64,000 nt of DNA from Moanibacter sp965226025. GTDB taxonomy: Bacteria; Verrucomicrobiota; Verrucomicrobiia; Opitutales; UBA2987. Positions 44,101 through 52,447 of this stretch are shown here, piece by piece (positions within the stretch are counted from its first letter, which is position 1; the number at the start of each line of letters is the position of its first letter). The translations under genes and the position numbers were made by a program. The stretch spans positions 1,674,001-1,738,000 of the forward strand of contig CBDDCD010000001.1 of the NCBI GenBank assembly GCA_965226025.1, written 5' to 3'. The notes beneath the pieces were generated by a model that was not told the DNA's origin, searched no databases, and saw nothing but the letters and a program-made list of their open reading frames with translations.

Positions 44101-44736
44101 AATGGAGGTCCCACGGCCTTGCCCATATTCGATGATTCCGGTAACCTGATCGAAGGCGAGATGATCGTCATGGGCAGTTCGGTTTGGGACGCGGGTACCG
44201 AAGTCAATGACGAATTGCCCGCCAATACAGCCTTCTTCGGGCAGGGCGCTCCGGATACGGGAGTGGACGAGAATGGCACGGTGACGCTTCACACAGGTTT
44301 CATGGCATCAGGAGCCGGCGGCATTCTCGATGATACCATGTTCTCCGGTGCTGATTTCACCGCAGCAGGTTATCAGGTGCTGCGCATAACTGTTCTGTAC
44401 TCGAAGGAGGGTGGGCCTCCCTCAGATCCATTTGGCGGTGTGCCTCTAGGTGGCGAGTGGTACTTCTCCGAATGGTACGGAATCTACAATTCCACCTTCT
44501 ATCCTTGGATTTTTCATGCCCAACACGGTTGGCAGTACATCTTCGTGACGGAGACTGAGGGCGAATACTTCATCTACGACCTCGAATCAGAGGACTTCTG
44601 GTGGACCACTTCGGCGTTTCAGCCCCTGACCTTCTATTCTTTCAATCGAGGGACCTTCAATTTCTACTTCGTTGGGACCTCAAACCCACGCAGCTTCGTC
44701 GATCTTCAGACGGAGGAGTTCTGGTCGAAACCGTGA
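41140..44736 (+). CDS. Secreted protein with four Spondin_N domains and an aromatic C-terminal domain
   Basis: 1198 residues. Signal peptide (LFPYSFIVASLLAFTANVQSA), a unique 180-residue N-terminal domain, then four tandem copies of about 215 residues, starting near DNA 41780, 42430, 43085 and 43740. Each has V.V.ENLAPD.GT.LTP.WIGFHDG, YASMVIPSNDAFV.NG, VWDAGTEVNDE.PANTAFL.QA and a closing FPGADFTA.GY..LR.TV, the Spondin_N layout known from secreted adhesion proteins. The last 100 residues (GGEWYFSEWYGIYN, PWIFHAQHGWQYIF, SEDFWWTTSAFQPLTFYSFN, FVDLQTEEFWSKP) are very rich in W, Y and F, a C-terminal module I associate with Verrucomicrobia surface proteins. Likely exported and cell-surface linked; ligand unknown. 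Confidence 0.88.
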   Translation: MKYRLEKIHLSLFPYSFIVASLLAFTANVQSAIVYLSITGSWTAANYDVSSTGTGGAIEIPEEDDNLVFGTAPSDGSTTFTLRVDTSSAVSFATGYNGITHDWYGYSDVTLLGTHTFGSASWKTADILTGLVGVDNLTKALWTDTDIALADPTRLSFRMFGDWVGNTADLFIGTNRTITTIGTKFLLWEYFGGEEIRSGTYSAEALLVLPALAQSMITVNVKIENLAPDEGTQLTPFWIGFHDGTFDVFTAGESASGALESLAEDGNNGPLTDDFDEAGGVSSQATITGPGDPPVFFPGDTRSMSFVLDRNSQDSRYISFASMIIPSNDAFIGNSDPKAYAIFDEEGNFVPMRITIWGTQVWDAGTEVNDEVPANVAFLAQAAPNTGVTEGQTVQIHAGFEAGGEILSAFPGADFTAEGYRIARLTITQVPSRPINVEVTFENPAPDQGTHLTPIWFGFHDGTFNVFDSGEFASEALESLAEDGDSGLLAGDFAESTSGQVDTTLTGPGDPPVYFPGDVSTMRFTLDGGSPFNRYFSYATMIIPSNDAFVGNGDPNAIEIFDEEGSFLGADIVVMGNQVWDAGTEFNNERPKNTAFLGQMIPNTGVRESRPIQLHSGFNPGDDILTAFPGADFTADGYEVLRITVVEIPPDRQNVKVEVENLAPENGNFLTPVWVGFHDGGFDFFDIGEGASPGLESLAEDGATATIGEEFLDIGAGHVDGTIISDGAIPPFAPSDAGAMTFTLDAASPGSRYLSYASMVIPSNDAFVANGDPHTLEVFDEAGNFSGFDVVVPGSDVWDAGTEVNDEVPANTAFLEQAAPNTGDAKVGTVQPHVGFAEGGSILSSYPAADFMAPGYDVLQLTVSEVSRRPVGVDVTIENLSPDNGTYLTPVWIGFHNGGFDIFNEGETASLGLESLSEDGATGLIGNEFLVSGAGTVHATITSGGDVPPFAPGQSNTLFFVLDGASPDNRYLSYASMVIPSNDAFVANGGPTALPIFDDSGNLIEGEMIVMGSSVWDAGTEVNDELPANTAFFGQGAPDTGVDENGTVTLHTGFMASGAGGILDDTMFSGADFTAAGYQVLRITVLYSKEGGPPSDPFGGVPLGGEWYFSEWYGIYNSTFYPWIFHAQHGWQYIFVTETEGEYFIYDLESEDFWWTTSAFQPLTFYSFNRGTFNFYFVGTSNPRSFVDLQTEEFWSKP

Positions 44737-45162
44737 CAGAAGAGAGTGTCATTGGTCCAGAATCAGCGTCCAACGGGCTCATCGGCCTGGTACCGTCAGT
44801 GTGAGAGAGCCTTCTCCAAGCTGCCGCGTTCTCAGCGCGACAAGCCTCTACGGCCATCACTCCGGCAGCGAACTTGAGGAGCGCGACCTTTAGTCGTTTT
44901 GACGAAGTGGATTCGTCGCTTTTCAAGTCAATACCGGTGCCGAAGCTCTATATTGCCGAGAACTCTGGGGCTGCTGACTTGAGAAAAACGACGATGGCAT
45001 GGGACGATCGCAGTCACGCAATTCACAGCGCCGCACAGCCCGAATGTCCAAGCCATGGTGGATTCGATTGGTGAGCCCGAAGGACTGTCTCCTGCGGTTG
45101 ATATTGATCAGGCGTCGGAGCACTGAGCTCGAATCCGCATGCGATTTCGGTTAGCCGTCCGG
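44737..45162. other. Spacer between convergent genes, nothing identified
   Basis: About 425 bases after the Spondin_N gene stop and before the DUF481 gene stop. No hairpin with a T tract and no credible short gene were found. Confidence 0.5.
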
Positions 45163-46224
45163 CTATTTCCAACTGAAGAGGACCCTCGTGTAGTAGGTTG
45201 TGTCCAATTTATCGCGGCCGATTGATGGATTGTTGTTTAGGAAGTTAGAGAATCCCATTCTCAGCCTCCAGACTTGTGACCCGGCGATCGGAATCTCGAA
45301 TCCCGTATCCTGGGAAAAACGAAAATCAGAAAGGTCCGCGATACTCGGAATGAACTTCAGGTTCGTGGTCAGGCGCCCCCATTCTCCGAACTGTAAAAAG
45401 TGGTCCAAGCCGAAGTCGAGACCGGGCTTGTCGAGATTCGATCCGTCGTCAAAGCGCTCCAATCTATAGGAGAAACCTGCCTTGCCGAGCAGTGAGTGTT
45501 TGGGCTGTTTGTCGAATTGATAGCTCAACCCGCCTGCGAAGGTAATTCGGAGATCGATCCCTTCAAATTCATCCGATTCCAGTTCGCTTCTTACGAACCA
45601 ACCCTTCTTACCTTGGAAAATAGAATTGTACTCGATCCCTCCGATCTTCTCGTTGGTCGTCTTGTCTCCATCTTTTTCGGTCGTGACGTAGGATCCGTAG
45701 AATTTGAACGTGTCTTTGGGTCCCTTCATTTCCGCCTTGCCCCTCGCGGCAGTGCCGAATTCATCTGAATTTCCCTGTTTTCCAGTCAGGTCGATACCAA
45801 ATTCGTAGCTCCACTTTCGACGCTTTGATTGGAGTTCCTCTCTCAGCTTCACTACATTCGGATCTTCGGCATCGGTTTCCCAGGAGGCTACGATGCTCTG
45901 AAGGTCTGTCTTCAGGGCACCGTTCGAGCCCGCAATCTCTACCGCCGATTCGCCCTTATGATTCACTCTTCCCGATATCGTTGTACCGCTGGCCAATCTT
46001 ACGACTACCGGTTCTTCAGTGCTGAAACCCGTTATTTCGCTTCGCTTTACTTCGATCGATCCGGAATACACCGTTTCAAGCCTGATAAGCTCTCTCGTGA
46101 CCTCTCTGATCTTTCCTACCAGCTTGGAACCATCTCGCGTCTCTACGATATCCGCGGGCAGCTGGGCAGTGCCGGCGGCCACGATTGCCGTAGCTCGAAA
46201 CAAAAACAGAATTTTTTCTTTCAT
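45163..46224 (-). CDS. DUF481 (YdiY-like) outer-membrane beta-barrel protein
   Basis: 353 residues. Signal peptide (LFLFRATAIVAAGTAQLPA), a small N-terminal domain with paired strands (VETRDGSKLVGKIREVTREL, RSEITGFSTEEPVVVRLASG), then the DUF481 barrel: WSYEFGIDLTGKQGNSDE, TFKFYGSYVTTEKDGDKT, GGIEYNSIFQGKKGWFVRSE, LSYQFDKQPKHSLLGKAGFS, and a C-terminal strand ending YYTRVLFSWK. Alternating hydrophobic residues and an aromatic near the end fit outer-membrane insertion. Role unknown in the family; salt-induced in some bacteria. Confidence 0.88.
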   Translation of the reverse strand: MKEKILFLFRATAIVAAGTAQLPADIVETRDGSKLVGKIREVTRELIRLETVYSGSIEVKRSEITGFSTEEPVVVRLASGTTISGRVNHKGESAVEIAGSNGALKTDLQSIVASWETDAEDPNVVKLREELQSKRRKWSYEFGIDLTGKQGNSDEFGTAARGKAEMKGPKDTFKFYGSYVTTEKDGDKTTNEKIGGIEYNSIFQGKKGWFVRSELESDEFEGIDLRITFAGGLSYQFDKQPKHSLLGKAGFSYRLERFDDGSNLDKPGLDFGLDHFLQFGEWGRLTTNLKFIPSIADLSDFRFSQDTGFEIPIAGSQVWRLRMGFSNFLNNNPSIGRDKLDTTYYTRVLFSWK

Positions 46225-46343
46225 TTACTCTAGGTCGTTAAGGAGGTCTGTTCCTGCAAGGCTAGCCGATTCATTCGAGTATAGAGGGTGCGGATTTTCT
46301 GTCGACCCCCGCCTCCCCTAACGGTCAATTCTGCCAGAAACCG

Positions 46344-46532
46344 TTGATCGGAAGGACACTCAAGGCGAAACGGTGGAGTGATACTGCGATCGTGGCAGGG
46401 TGCCTGTGTGCGATTCCTCTGGTCCTAGCGGTCCTTTATCCAGAGCCGCTCTTCAAAGCGATGCTAAGCCTGATGATCCTGGCGTGGCTGTGGTGCATGG
46501 GGAAGGCGTGGGTTTGTAGTCGGACGGGGTAG
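46344..46532 (+). CDS. Possible small membrane protein
   Basis: 62 residues from a TTG at 46344, with two hydrophobic helices (TAIVAGCLCAIPLVLAVLY and FKAMLSLMILAWLWCMGKAW). No family recognised and no ribosome site. It could be real because the hydrophobic pattern is clean, but the start codon and isolation keep it doubtful. Confidence 0.35.
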   Translation: MIGRTLKAKRWSDTAIVAGCLCAIPLVLAVLYPEPLFKAMLSLMILAWLWCMGKAWVCSRTG

Positions 46533-46659
46533 GGAGGAAAACTTCCTTGTTGGCGGCGTTTACGCGACGGCCGATTAAGTAGGAGAATCTCTTCGTCGAT
46601 GGTTTCAAGATTTGGCACATCTCGGAATTCTGACTCATAGGTACCTTTTCTTGGCAGAA

Positions 46660-48642
46660 CTAATTTAGATTTTCGGCGAGAAAATTTGAGATGTCTTGAT
46701 AGTATTCGATGCGTTTTTTCTCGTTCGGAAAACCGTGTTTCCCTCCAAGCACGCGCTGTAATCTATAATCCACTTTGGCGCGCTTAAACGCCTTGCTCAT
46801 TTCAAGCGTCTGCCAGCGATTCACTACACGGTCCAAGTCCCCATAGATAAGGTAGACAGGATTGGTGACTTCATCTGCAAAATTGACAGGCGAAATTTCA
46901 AGATATTGTTCTTTATATTGGTCCGGGTCCGGGTAGTAACCCTCGTTATACAATACCATCCTCTCTGCCGACTCGTAAAGATCTTTGGCGAGCCGGTGCA
47001 TGTTGAAGACACCAGCATAGGCGATTGCGCAGCGAAACAATTCAGGGTATCGAGCAGAGGTAGCGACGGCGGCGTAACCACCATAGCTGGCACCGTATAT
47101 CCCAATGCGTCGTGGATCGGCGATTTTCTGCTCGATTGTCCATCTTGTGGCGTCAGCAATGTCGTCGACGCTGGTTGTGCAGACGTCGAGTATGGAATCC
47201 AGTTCGTAACTCTTTCCATAGCCGGAGGAACCTCGATAATTCACCTGCAAGACCGCGTAACCCTGGGCGACGAAGTACTGGACTTCTGCATTAAACCCCC
47301 AGAAATCTCTAGCACGCGGCCCGCCATGAGGCAGCACGAGTAGCGGGAGTAACTCTTCGTCCTTTTTGTCTCGCAATGTCAAGTAGCCGTAAAGAGTCAC
47401 GCCATCGCGCGACTTGAACTCAATAGGGCGCATTGGGGCGAGGGGAAAATCTCTCAGCCAGGGCCGGGATTCGGTGAAGGTTTCGATTCTTTCCGTAACG
47501 TGGTTCCAGAAATGGAAAATCTGCGGCTGAACGTCGCACGTCGAACTTACCAAGAGTTTGCCTGAGGCGGTTAGACCCAGTATCCTGTTAAAGGTCTGTG
47601 GGAGAGCCGTGTCCACTGCCTTCTGGATTTCACGAGACTGCGGAGCGAACCACATTACTTTCGGGCGTTCCGTATGATAGGTAAATCCGAGTACTTGGCC
47701 GGTGTGCCGTTTTCGCAGAACATACCGATTTCCAATCAGCAGATCGCATATCGGGTGGCTTATGGGTTCGCCCCGAAATTTCCCTTCCAGCAGATCGAAT
47801 CCCTGAACAACCCAGCGATCGGTTTGATGTCTCGTCGCAGTTAAAAGGGCGTTACCTTCCTCGTTGAATGAAATGGGCCGCACGGTCAGTGGATCAATAT
47901 CGAGTATTCTCCATTCCGCATCATGTGTATCCCGATAGATGAACTCTGATTCCCCTGATTTCTTGATCCGCAGGCCGAGCTTAACGACGCCTCTCTGGTC
48001 CGCCAACCAAGAGTATACGTCGCCCGGATTTCTGACAATTCTCTGTTTCCGTCCGTTCCATGGGTTCATCCGAAATACATCGCCACTGAATCTGTCTTTT
48101 GGATACTGAGTGAGGAGTATTTCGCTTTGTTGCCATGGGAGTAGATCAACAATGTGAAACCGACTCGTGAATAATCTTCTGTTATGGCTCAAGTCCTCGT
48201 TCGCCGCCCAGAGACCGACGAAAAAATGGTCAATCTCAAGGAGTGAAAAAACCAACGTGTCGCCATCAGCCCAATCAAAATAATAAATGTCGTCCTCCTG
48301 TTCGATACCTCGCATTCCCTTTACCGATCCATCCATAAAGGAATAGGTGTGTAGAACTCGGGTCCCTTCGACCTGCGTCGTATACGTTAAGTGGCTGCCA
48401 TCGGGAGACAGTTTGGCTCTATTGACTAAGGGAGTCTTAAAAAAGAGCTCTTCCAGCGACCACCGCTCGTATTCATTGGCAAACGCAAGGAGCGGCCATG
48501 CGAACAGGAGAAAAATCAATCTTGATGTGATGCACTGACTGAATCCGGTCGAAGACCTCCGATTTGATCGGAATGTCTCTCGCGACTGCGCCGTCTGGGA
48601 GACTATCGTCCCATTAAGTGACACCTTCTCTTTAGTGATCAA
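46660..48642 (-). CDS. S9-family (prolyl oligopeptidase-type) serine peptidase, exported
   Basis: 660 residues. A hydrophobic signal segment (LIFLLFAWPLLAFANE, about residues 44-59) is followed by an N-terminal propeller-type region with DPP-like phrases (RAKLSPDGSHLTYTTQVEGT, DDIYYFDWADGDTLVFSL) and a C-terminal alpha/beta hydrolase. LLVLPHGGPRARDFWGFN forms the oxyanion side, the nucleophile Ser is in RIGIYGASYGGYAAVATSAR near residue 517, Asp in LIYGDLDRVVN near 601 and His in GGKHGFPNEKKR near 636. All three catalytic residues are present. The long N-terminus before the signal (43 residues) suggests the true start may be later, but no other in-frame ATG precedes the signal. Probably a secreted peptide-degrading enzyme. 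Confidence 0.9.
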   Translation of the reverse strand: MITKEKVSLNGTIVSQTAQSRETFRSNRRSSTGFSQCITSRLIFLLFAWPLLAFANEYERWSLEELFFKTPLVNRAKLSPDGSHLTYTTQVEGTRVLHTYSFMDGSVKGMRGIEQEDDIYYFDWADGDTLVFSLLEIDHFFVGLWAANEDLSHNRRLFTSRFHIVDLLPWQQSEILLTQYPKDRFSGDVFRMNPWNGRKQRIVRNPGDVYSWLADQRGVVKLGLRIKKSGESEFIYRDTHDAEWRILDIDPLTVRPISFNEEGNALLTATRHQTDRWVVQGFDLLEGKFRGEPISHPICDLLIGNRYVLRKRHTGQVLGFTYHTERPKVMWFAPQSREIQKAVDTALPQTFNRILGLTASGKLLVSSTCDVQPQIFHFWNHVTERIETFTESRPWLRDFPLAPMRPIEFKSRDGVTLYGYLTLRDKKDEELLPLLVLPHGGPRARDFWGFNAEVQYFVAQGYAVLQVNYRGSSGYGKSYELDSILDVCTTSVDDIADATRWTIEQKIADPRRIGIYGASYGGYAAVATSARYPELFRCAIAYAGVFNMHRLAKDLYESAERMVLYNEGYYPDPDQYKEQYLEISPVNFADEVTNPVYLIYGDLDRVVNRWQTLEMSKAFKRAKVDYRLQRVLGGKHGFPNEKKRIEYYQDISNFLAENLN

Positions 48643-48724
48643 GTCTTTGAGATCGTTATGATTAAGTGCTCTGCCGGTTCACTCCATTTCACCGAACCAA
48701 GGTCACATTACATGCACACACCTC

Positions 48725-49471
48725 CTACCGCTTCTTCGCCCGAATCGCTTCCGCCCGCTTCATCAGCTCGTCGGCCTTTTTGAACCTGTGCATGTTCCGA
48801 TATAAATGGGCAAGGTTTTCGAGCGAGTTCGCCACATCGGGATGGTCAGATCCCAGGGCCTTTTCAAAAATCTCTAGCGAGCGTTCGAAAAGCCGCTCGG
48901 CAGCGATGTACATCCCTTGGTCTTCGTAAACCAGTGCGAGGTTGTTGAGTGTTGGCGCTACATCAGGGTGGTCGGATCGCAATGTTCTCTCGGCGATCTC
49001 CAACGATCGCTTGTAGAGCGGCTCGGCGGCCCAGTTCTTGTGTTGGTTGCGGTAAACCTCCGCCAGGACATTGAGTGATATCGCCACATCGGGATGGTCA
49101 GGGCCCAAGGACTTCTCCCGAATCTCCAACGAGCGTCTGTGGAGTGGTTCAGCCTGCCCGTAGTGGCCTTGCGAGCGGTAAAATTCAGCCAGGTTGTTAA
49201 GCGAAGTTGCGGTGTTGGGATGTACTGGGCCGAAGTCTCGTTCCGCGAGCGCCAGGGACTTCCTCGCAACCTCACCTGCATCGTCGTACCGGCCCTGACT
49301 ATATAGCGTGGAAAATTCATCATTCAGGGTCTCCCATTTCGTACTTTGCCCCTTACGGGATGGACTGCAGGTAAACAGAAAGACACAGGCGACGGCGACA
49401 AACGTTCCCGGCAGAATTCTCACAATCTCACGTTTGAGGCTGACGACGATACGGGCTCGTAACGCACTCAC
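48725..49471 (-). CDS. TPR-repeat lipoprotein (kinesin-light-chain-like repeats)
   Basis: 248 residues. N-terminal hydrophobic segment ending in a lipobox-like LFTC (ILPGTFVAVACVFLFTCS), then five TPR units of about 42 residues with the phrase PDHPDVA.SLNNLA..Y..QG.Y..AE.L..RSLEI.EK, as in TPR_10/TPR_12 families. Such repeats mediate protein-protein contacts. The stop codon end (LMKRAEAIRAKKR) is duplicated as a fragment at 49555-49607. Confidence 0.85.
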   Translation of the reverse strand: MSALRARIVVSLKREIVRILPGTFVAVACVFLFTCSPSRKGQSTKWETLNDEFSTLYSQGRYDDAGEVARKSLALAERDFGPVHPNTATSLNNLAEFYRSQGHYGQAEPLHRRSLEIREKSLGPDHPDVAISLNVLAEVYRNQHKNWAAEPLYKRSLEIAERTLRSDHPDVAPTLNNLALVYEDQGMYIAAERLFERSLEIFEKALGSDHPDVANSLENLAHLYRNMHRFKKADELMKRAEAIRAKKR

Positions 49472-49554
49472 CCTTTACTGTGAGAATACGCACGCTTAGA
49501 GTTCGGGCAACCGGAATTACCGTGAAGTCGGGCGAGTTAAGAACCCCCGCCTCC

Positions 49555-49607
49555 CTACCGTTTCTTCGCCCGAATCGCTTCCACCCGCTTCATCAGCTCG
49601 TCGGCCT
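49555..49607 (-). pseudogene. Fragment of a second TPR gene (3' end only)
   Basis: The plus-strand stretch from CCTACCG at 49554 to 49607 matches 48724-48777, the 3' end of the TPR gene, with two mismatches; on the minus strand it reads ADELMKRVEAIRAKKR and stop. Upstream homology ends abruptly. It marks a lost paralogue or a local duplication. Confidence 0.75.
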
Positions 49608-49810
49608 CGTTGCTATTGGTGGGCGGTTGATGCCCACCTGTCATCCCAGCAGAGTTGGCCTTTGCAATGCAAAAATGTCAGAAGGCTTCGTGACACTTCG
49701 GTCGAAAGAATCACGCATGAAACCGCGAGGGGCACTGATTGCCCGCAACTCCATATGGACAATCGCCTGATTGGTTTGCCAAATCACAGAGTCTACTTTG
49801 GTCTTTTAGA

Positions 49811-50497
49811 ATGCCTTACCTCGTGCCGTCGTCCCTGTCGTTGTTCCGTCGGGGAATGTGGGCGTCTGTTCTCGGCGTATCCCTGATCGTCCTGGCTTCG
49901 GTGGAAGCGGAGTCTGAAGAGTTTTCCGACCTTAAGCAGATGGCAGAAAAAGGGGATTCAGAGGCTCAGTATAAGCTCGGAGTTCTTTATGAAAATGGCG
50001 AAGGGGTCCCTCAGGACCATGCCGATGCGTTCAAATGGTATCGGGTGAGCGCGGAAGCGGGATTCGAGAAGTCGCGTAGGAAGCTTCGCAGAGCGGCAGA
50101 GGACGGAGTGATGGAAGCTCAATACAATCTTGGGAAGATGAATCTTGAACGCCAAGGGGTATCCCTTGTTGATCCCAAGAGTGCAGTCAAGTGGATCGAG
50201 AAGGCTGCTGAACAGGGCCTAGCGGAGGCTCAGAATGACCTAGGCGTGATGTATCGAGATGGGATTGGAGTCTACCAGAGTCGATCTGAAGCGGTCCGGT
50301 GGTTTCGGAGGGCTGTGGTTCCTGAAAATCCCCGCACCTTGATAGCGTTGCACCTAATGAAAATGAATGATGCGCTCCTCGGCCGTGAGATTCTGCTCGA
50401 ACATCATAGCGAGATTCATGATTTGCAGGTTCCGAGGCAGAATGGATTTGGCTCGCATCCGGGGCTCAGGCGGAAGGCAGGAAAAAAACTAAGCTGA
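49811..50497 (+). CDS. Secreted Sel1-repeat protein
   Basis: From the ATG at 49811, 228 residues: a signal segment (MWASVLGVSLIVLASVEAES) and three Sel1-like repeats (AEKGDSEAQYKLGVLYENGE..., AEDGVMEAQYNLGKMNLERQ..., AEQGLAEAQNDLGVMYRDGI...), each with the A..G...A...LG..Y..G pattern and WY/WI at the end. An earlier in-frame start at 49739 would add a non-conserved leader. The last 60 residues are not repeat-like. Sel1 proteins act as scaffolds; the partner is unknown. Together with the TPR gene it gives two helical-repeat proteins in a row, on opposite strands. Confidence 0.82.
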   Translation: MPYLVPSSLSLFRRGMWASVLGVSLIVLASVEAESEEFSDLKQMAEKGDSEAQYKLGVLYENGEGVPQDHADAFKWYRVSAEAGFEKSRRKLRRAAEDGVMEAQYNLGKMNLERQGVSLVDPKSAVKWIEKAAEQGLAEAQNDLGVMYRDGIGVYQSRSEAVRWFRRAVVPENPRTLIALHLMKMNDALLGREILLEHHSEIHDLQVPRQNGFGSHPGLRRKAGKKLS

Positions 50498-51073
50498 ACC
50501 AGGGCTGACTTCCGCTGGCAAGGGAGCTCTCAACTATTTGTCCAACAGAAACTTGTGCGTCGAACGAGTATTTTGACCATACGGGTTTGAACCCGCGGCG
50601 CAGCGGGTTTGAGCTGGACGGCCGACGCCAGGAGGCCGTACGCAGGCCAACCGAAGGTTGGGGACGTAGCCCCGAGCGCAGCGAGTCAATCCCGCCCTCC
50701 ACGGCTCGGCAAAGTCCCGCCGTTTCTCAGAGGCGGGACGAAGACGGCTCCGCCATTTCTCGCCCGAGGCGATAAATGGAACCATTTCGCGTTGGAGAAA
50801 TGGCGGCGATGTAGACTTGGAGATACGCCAGTTCCTTCTGCATCCGGGTCATGAACTTCCGCGTCTCGCCCTCCGGCACGGCATGGACATGCTCCATGCT
50901 CGCCAGGATATCCTCAAGAGCTACCGAACGCATGTTCGACCCAAATAATCTAGAATCCGTTCGTAACCTCGAATCCGTATTTTTCTCCTTTTCTTTGGTT
51001 GCAAATCCAATAAGTCTAGGGATTCGCGAATCATCCAACCTGCAGCAGTCAAAACTCTCCAGCCCAATCCGCC
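50498..51073. other. Repeat-rich spacer with a tRNA-Ser 3' flank copy
   Basis: Contains GGGTTTGAACCCGC-type palindromes (50580-50612), GGCCAACCGAAGGTTGGGGA (50646 on), a fragment TCAATCCCGCCCTCCA (about 50686) like the T-arm and acceptor end of tRNA-Ser, and a 27-base block at 50751-50778 that matches the end of tRNA-Ser and its following hairpin (40171-40198) with one difference. Confidence 0.5.
50727..50933 (-). CDS. Possible small protein with a repeat-encoded tail
   Basis: From the ATG at 50933, 68 residues. The first 47 (MRSVALEDILASMEHVHAVP, TRKFMTRMQKELAYLQVYIA) look like a helical small protein; the rest (YRLGREMAEPSSSRL) is encoded by the tRNA-flank repeat. No family recognised. Could be chance. 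Confidence 0.35.
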   Translation of the reverse strand: MRSVALEDILASMEHVHAVPEGETRKFMTRMQKELAYLQVYIAAISPTRNGSIYRLGREMAEPSSSRL

Positions 51074-51301
51074 ATGGACGTAGACATGGACCAAATCTGG
51101 AAGACGATCTTCTCGAAAGAGGCGGTCGGAATCATGGTCCTCATTATCGTTGGTTTGCTCGTCTTCAATTTTATCCAGAAGATGAGTAAGATCGTACTCT
51201 CGGTGATCGCGCTTGCCGCTCTTGTCATAGTCGGATACATTTTCTTTCCCGGCTTCCTCGAATCCGCCGTCAGCTGGTTCCAGGGCGGGTGGATGAACTA
51301 G
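51074..51301 (+). CDS. Small membrane protein, unknown function
   Basis: 75 residues with two hydrophobic helices (GIMVLIIVGLLVFNFIQKM and IVLSVIALAALVIVGYIFF), an amphipathic N-terminus (MDQIWKTIFSKE) and a Trp-containing end (VSWFQGGWMN). Start at 51074 or the next ATG at 51086. No family recognised; clean composition suggests a real gene. Confidence 0.6.
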   Translation: MDVDMDQIWKTIFSKEAVGIMVLIIVGLLVFNFIQKMSKIVLSVIALAALVIVGYIFFPGFLESAVSWFQGGWMN

Positions 51302-51322
51302 GAATCTTTCTCTTCGTCTTCC

Positions 51323-51729
51323 TCATCCTCTTCCTCGTTCCGTGACCTGCCGAAGGTCCGTAACGCGCTCCGACACCTTCGGGTGATTGTCCTCATGGTC
51401 CATAACCACTGATCGGAATCCAGCCTTTCGGACCGCTTCCACCAGCTCCGGACTATCATCGACAAAGAGTACTTCCGCTGGTGGAACGCCCATTGCCTCG
51501 AGCGCAGGACGGAACATCCCCATATCCGGCTTGTTGCACTTCTCTTCAGCCGAAATGACAAAGGCCGCGAAGTATTCGAGAAAACCGATGGCCAGGCATC
51601 TGTTATCACCGCCATCGGATGTCCGAACTCCTCGCTAAATTCGAAAAACCGAAACCCCGGAAACCAGCGATCGCCGATCGGTCGCATCAAGGTGTTACTG
51701 GAATCGAAAAATACTGCCTCTATCGCCAT
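51323..51729 (-). pseudogene. HAD-like hydrolase remnant
   Basis: The first frame starts well (MAIEAVFFDSSNTLMRP, motif I) and reaches FGHPMAVITDAWPSV (motif II region), then leaves phase. A -1 frame continues EYFAAFVISAEEKCNKPDMG and PAEVLFVDDSPELVEAVRKA (motifs III and IV) to a stop at 51323. Compared with the family the cap domain is missing between motif I and the PGF helix, and about ten residues are missing at the frame break, so two deletions are likely. The nucleophile motif reads DSSNT rather than D.D.T. Not functional as read. Confidence 0.75.
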
Positions 51730-51820
51730 CCAACCAATTTCACCGAGGAGACGTTCGCCGCCCTACCTCCGAATACTCAAGTCGCAGGGACCTTTTCGAA
51801 CCGCTCTGTTCCCCATCTGA

Positions 51821-52108
51821 TCATTCAGACTCGAGCTTTCGAAACTGGATGTTCCTTATCCGTTGTCTTCTTAATCCGTTGGGCATTCCTCCCCGTCCCT
51901 CGAACATTGAGATCTCGATATTGATATAATTCTCGGAACGATCATCGGGATAAAGGAAATCTCTCTGGTCGAGTGGAAAGAATCGATGAAACCTCTTCTC
52001 CCGACGATACGACAGAGCTGATACGACCGCCCCATGAATCGAATCTGAGATGGCTTGTTTGTTCGCATCGAGATTCGATCGAAGGCCATATACTTTCACC
52101 TGAGCCAT
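51821..52108 (-). pseudogene. Tautomerase-family protein, truncated
   Basis: From the ATG at 52108: MAQVKVYGLRSNLDANKQAI, SDSIHGAVVSALSYRREKRF, HRFFPLDQRDFLYPDDRSEN, YINIEISMFEGR, a close match to the first 70 residues of tautomerase-like proteins of about 130 residues. The homology ends at MFEGR and the frame continues into an ATCCGTTGGGCATT-type repeat (51857-51888) and stops. The repeat also occurs at about 25939-25972. Loss of the C-terminal half implies an inactive product. Confidence 0.8.
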
Positions 52109-52447
52109 TATATATCCCTTTTCATTCGTAGTCTTCTGTTTCACGATTTCGGCGTGGTTTCGCGATTCTAGGTTGCATTTTTCTGCCCGCCATTTTTCTG
52201 CCCTCTCTCCTTTCGAACTCTGAGAAAGAAAAGTCCCAACACCGAAGGCTCAATTTTCAAGTTTCAAGTGCCTTCGGTTATCCGTCAGGTCTTCACTTGA
52301 TCATTGAGACTTGAGCCTTCGATATTGAGTATTCCCCTGAAATAGAGTCCATCGGGCTTTCTGGCATCAACTCGCAATTTCTGGGCAAGTATCTTTACTA
52401 TCATTTCGAAACTCATCCACCTGCGAAATCTATTCCCAATCCTACCT
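52109..52447. other. Spacer, nothing identified
   Basis: About 340 bases before the short-chain dehydrogenase. A TTTCTGCCCGCCATTTTTCTG near-repeat (about 52179-52202) is the only structure noticed; no promoter can be placed with confidence. Confidence 0.4.
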
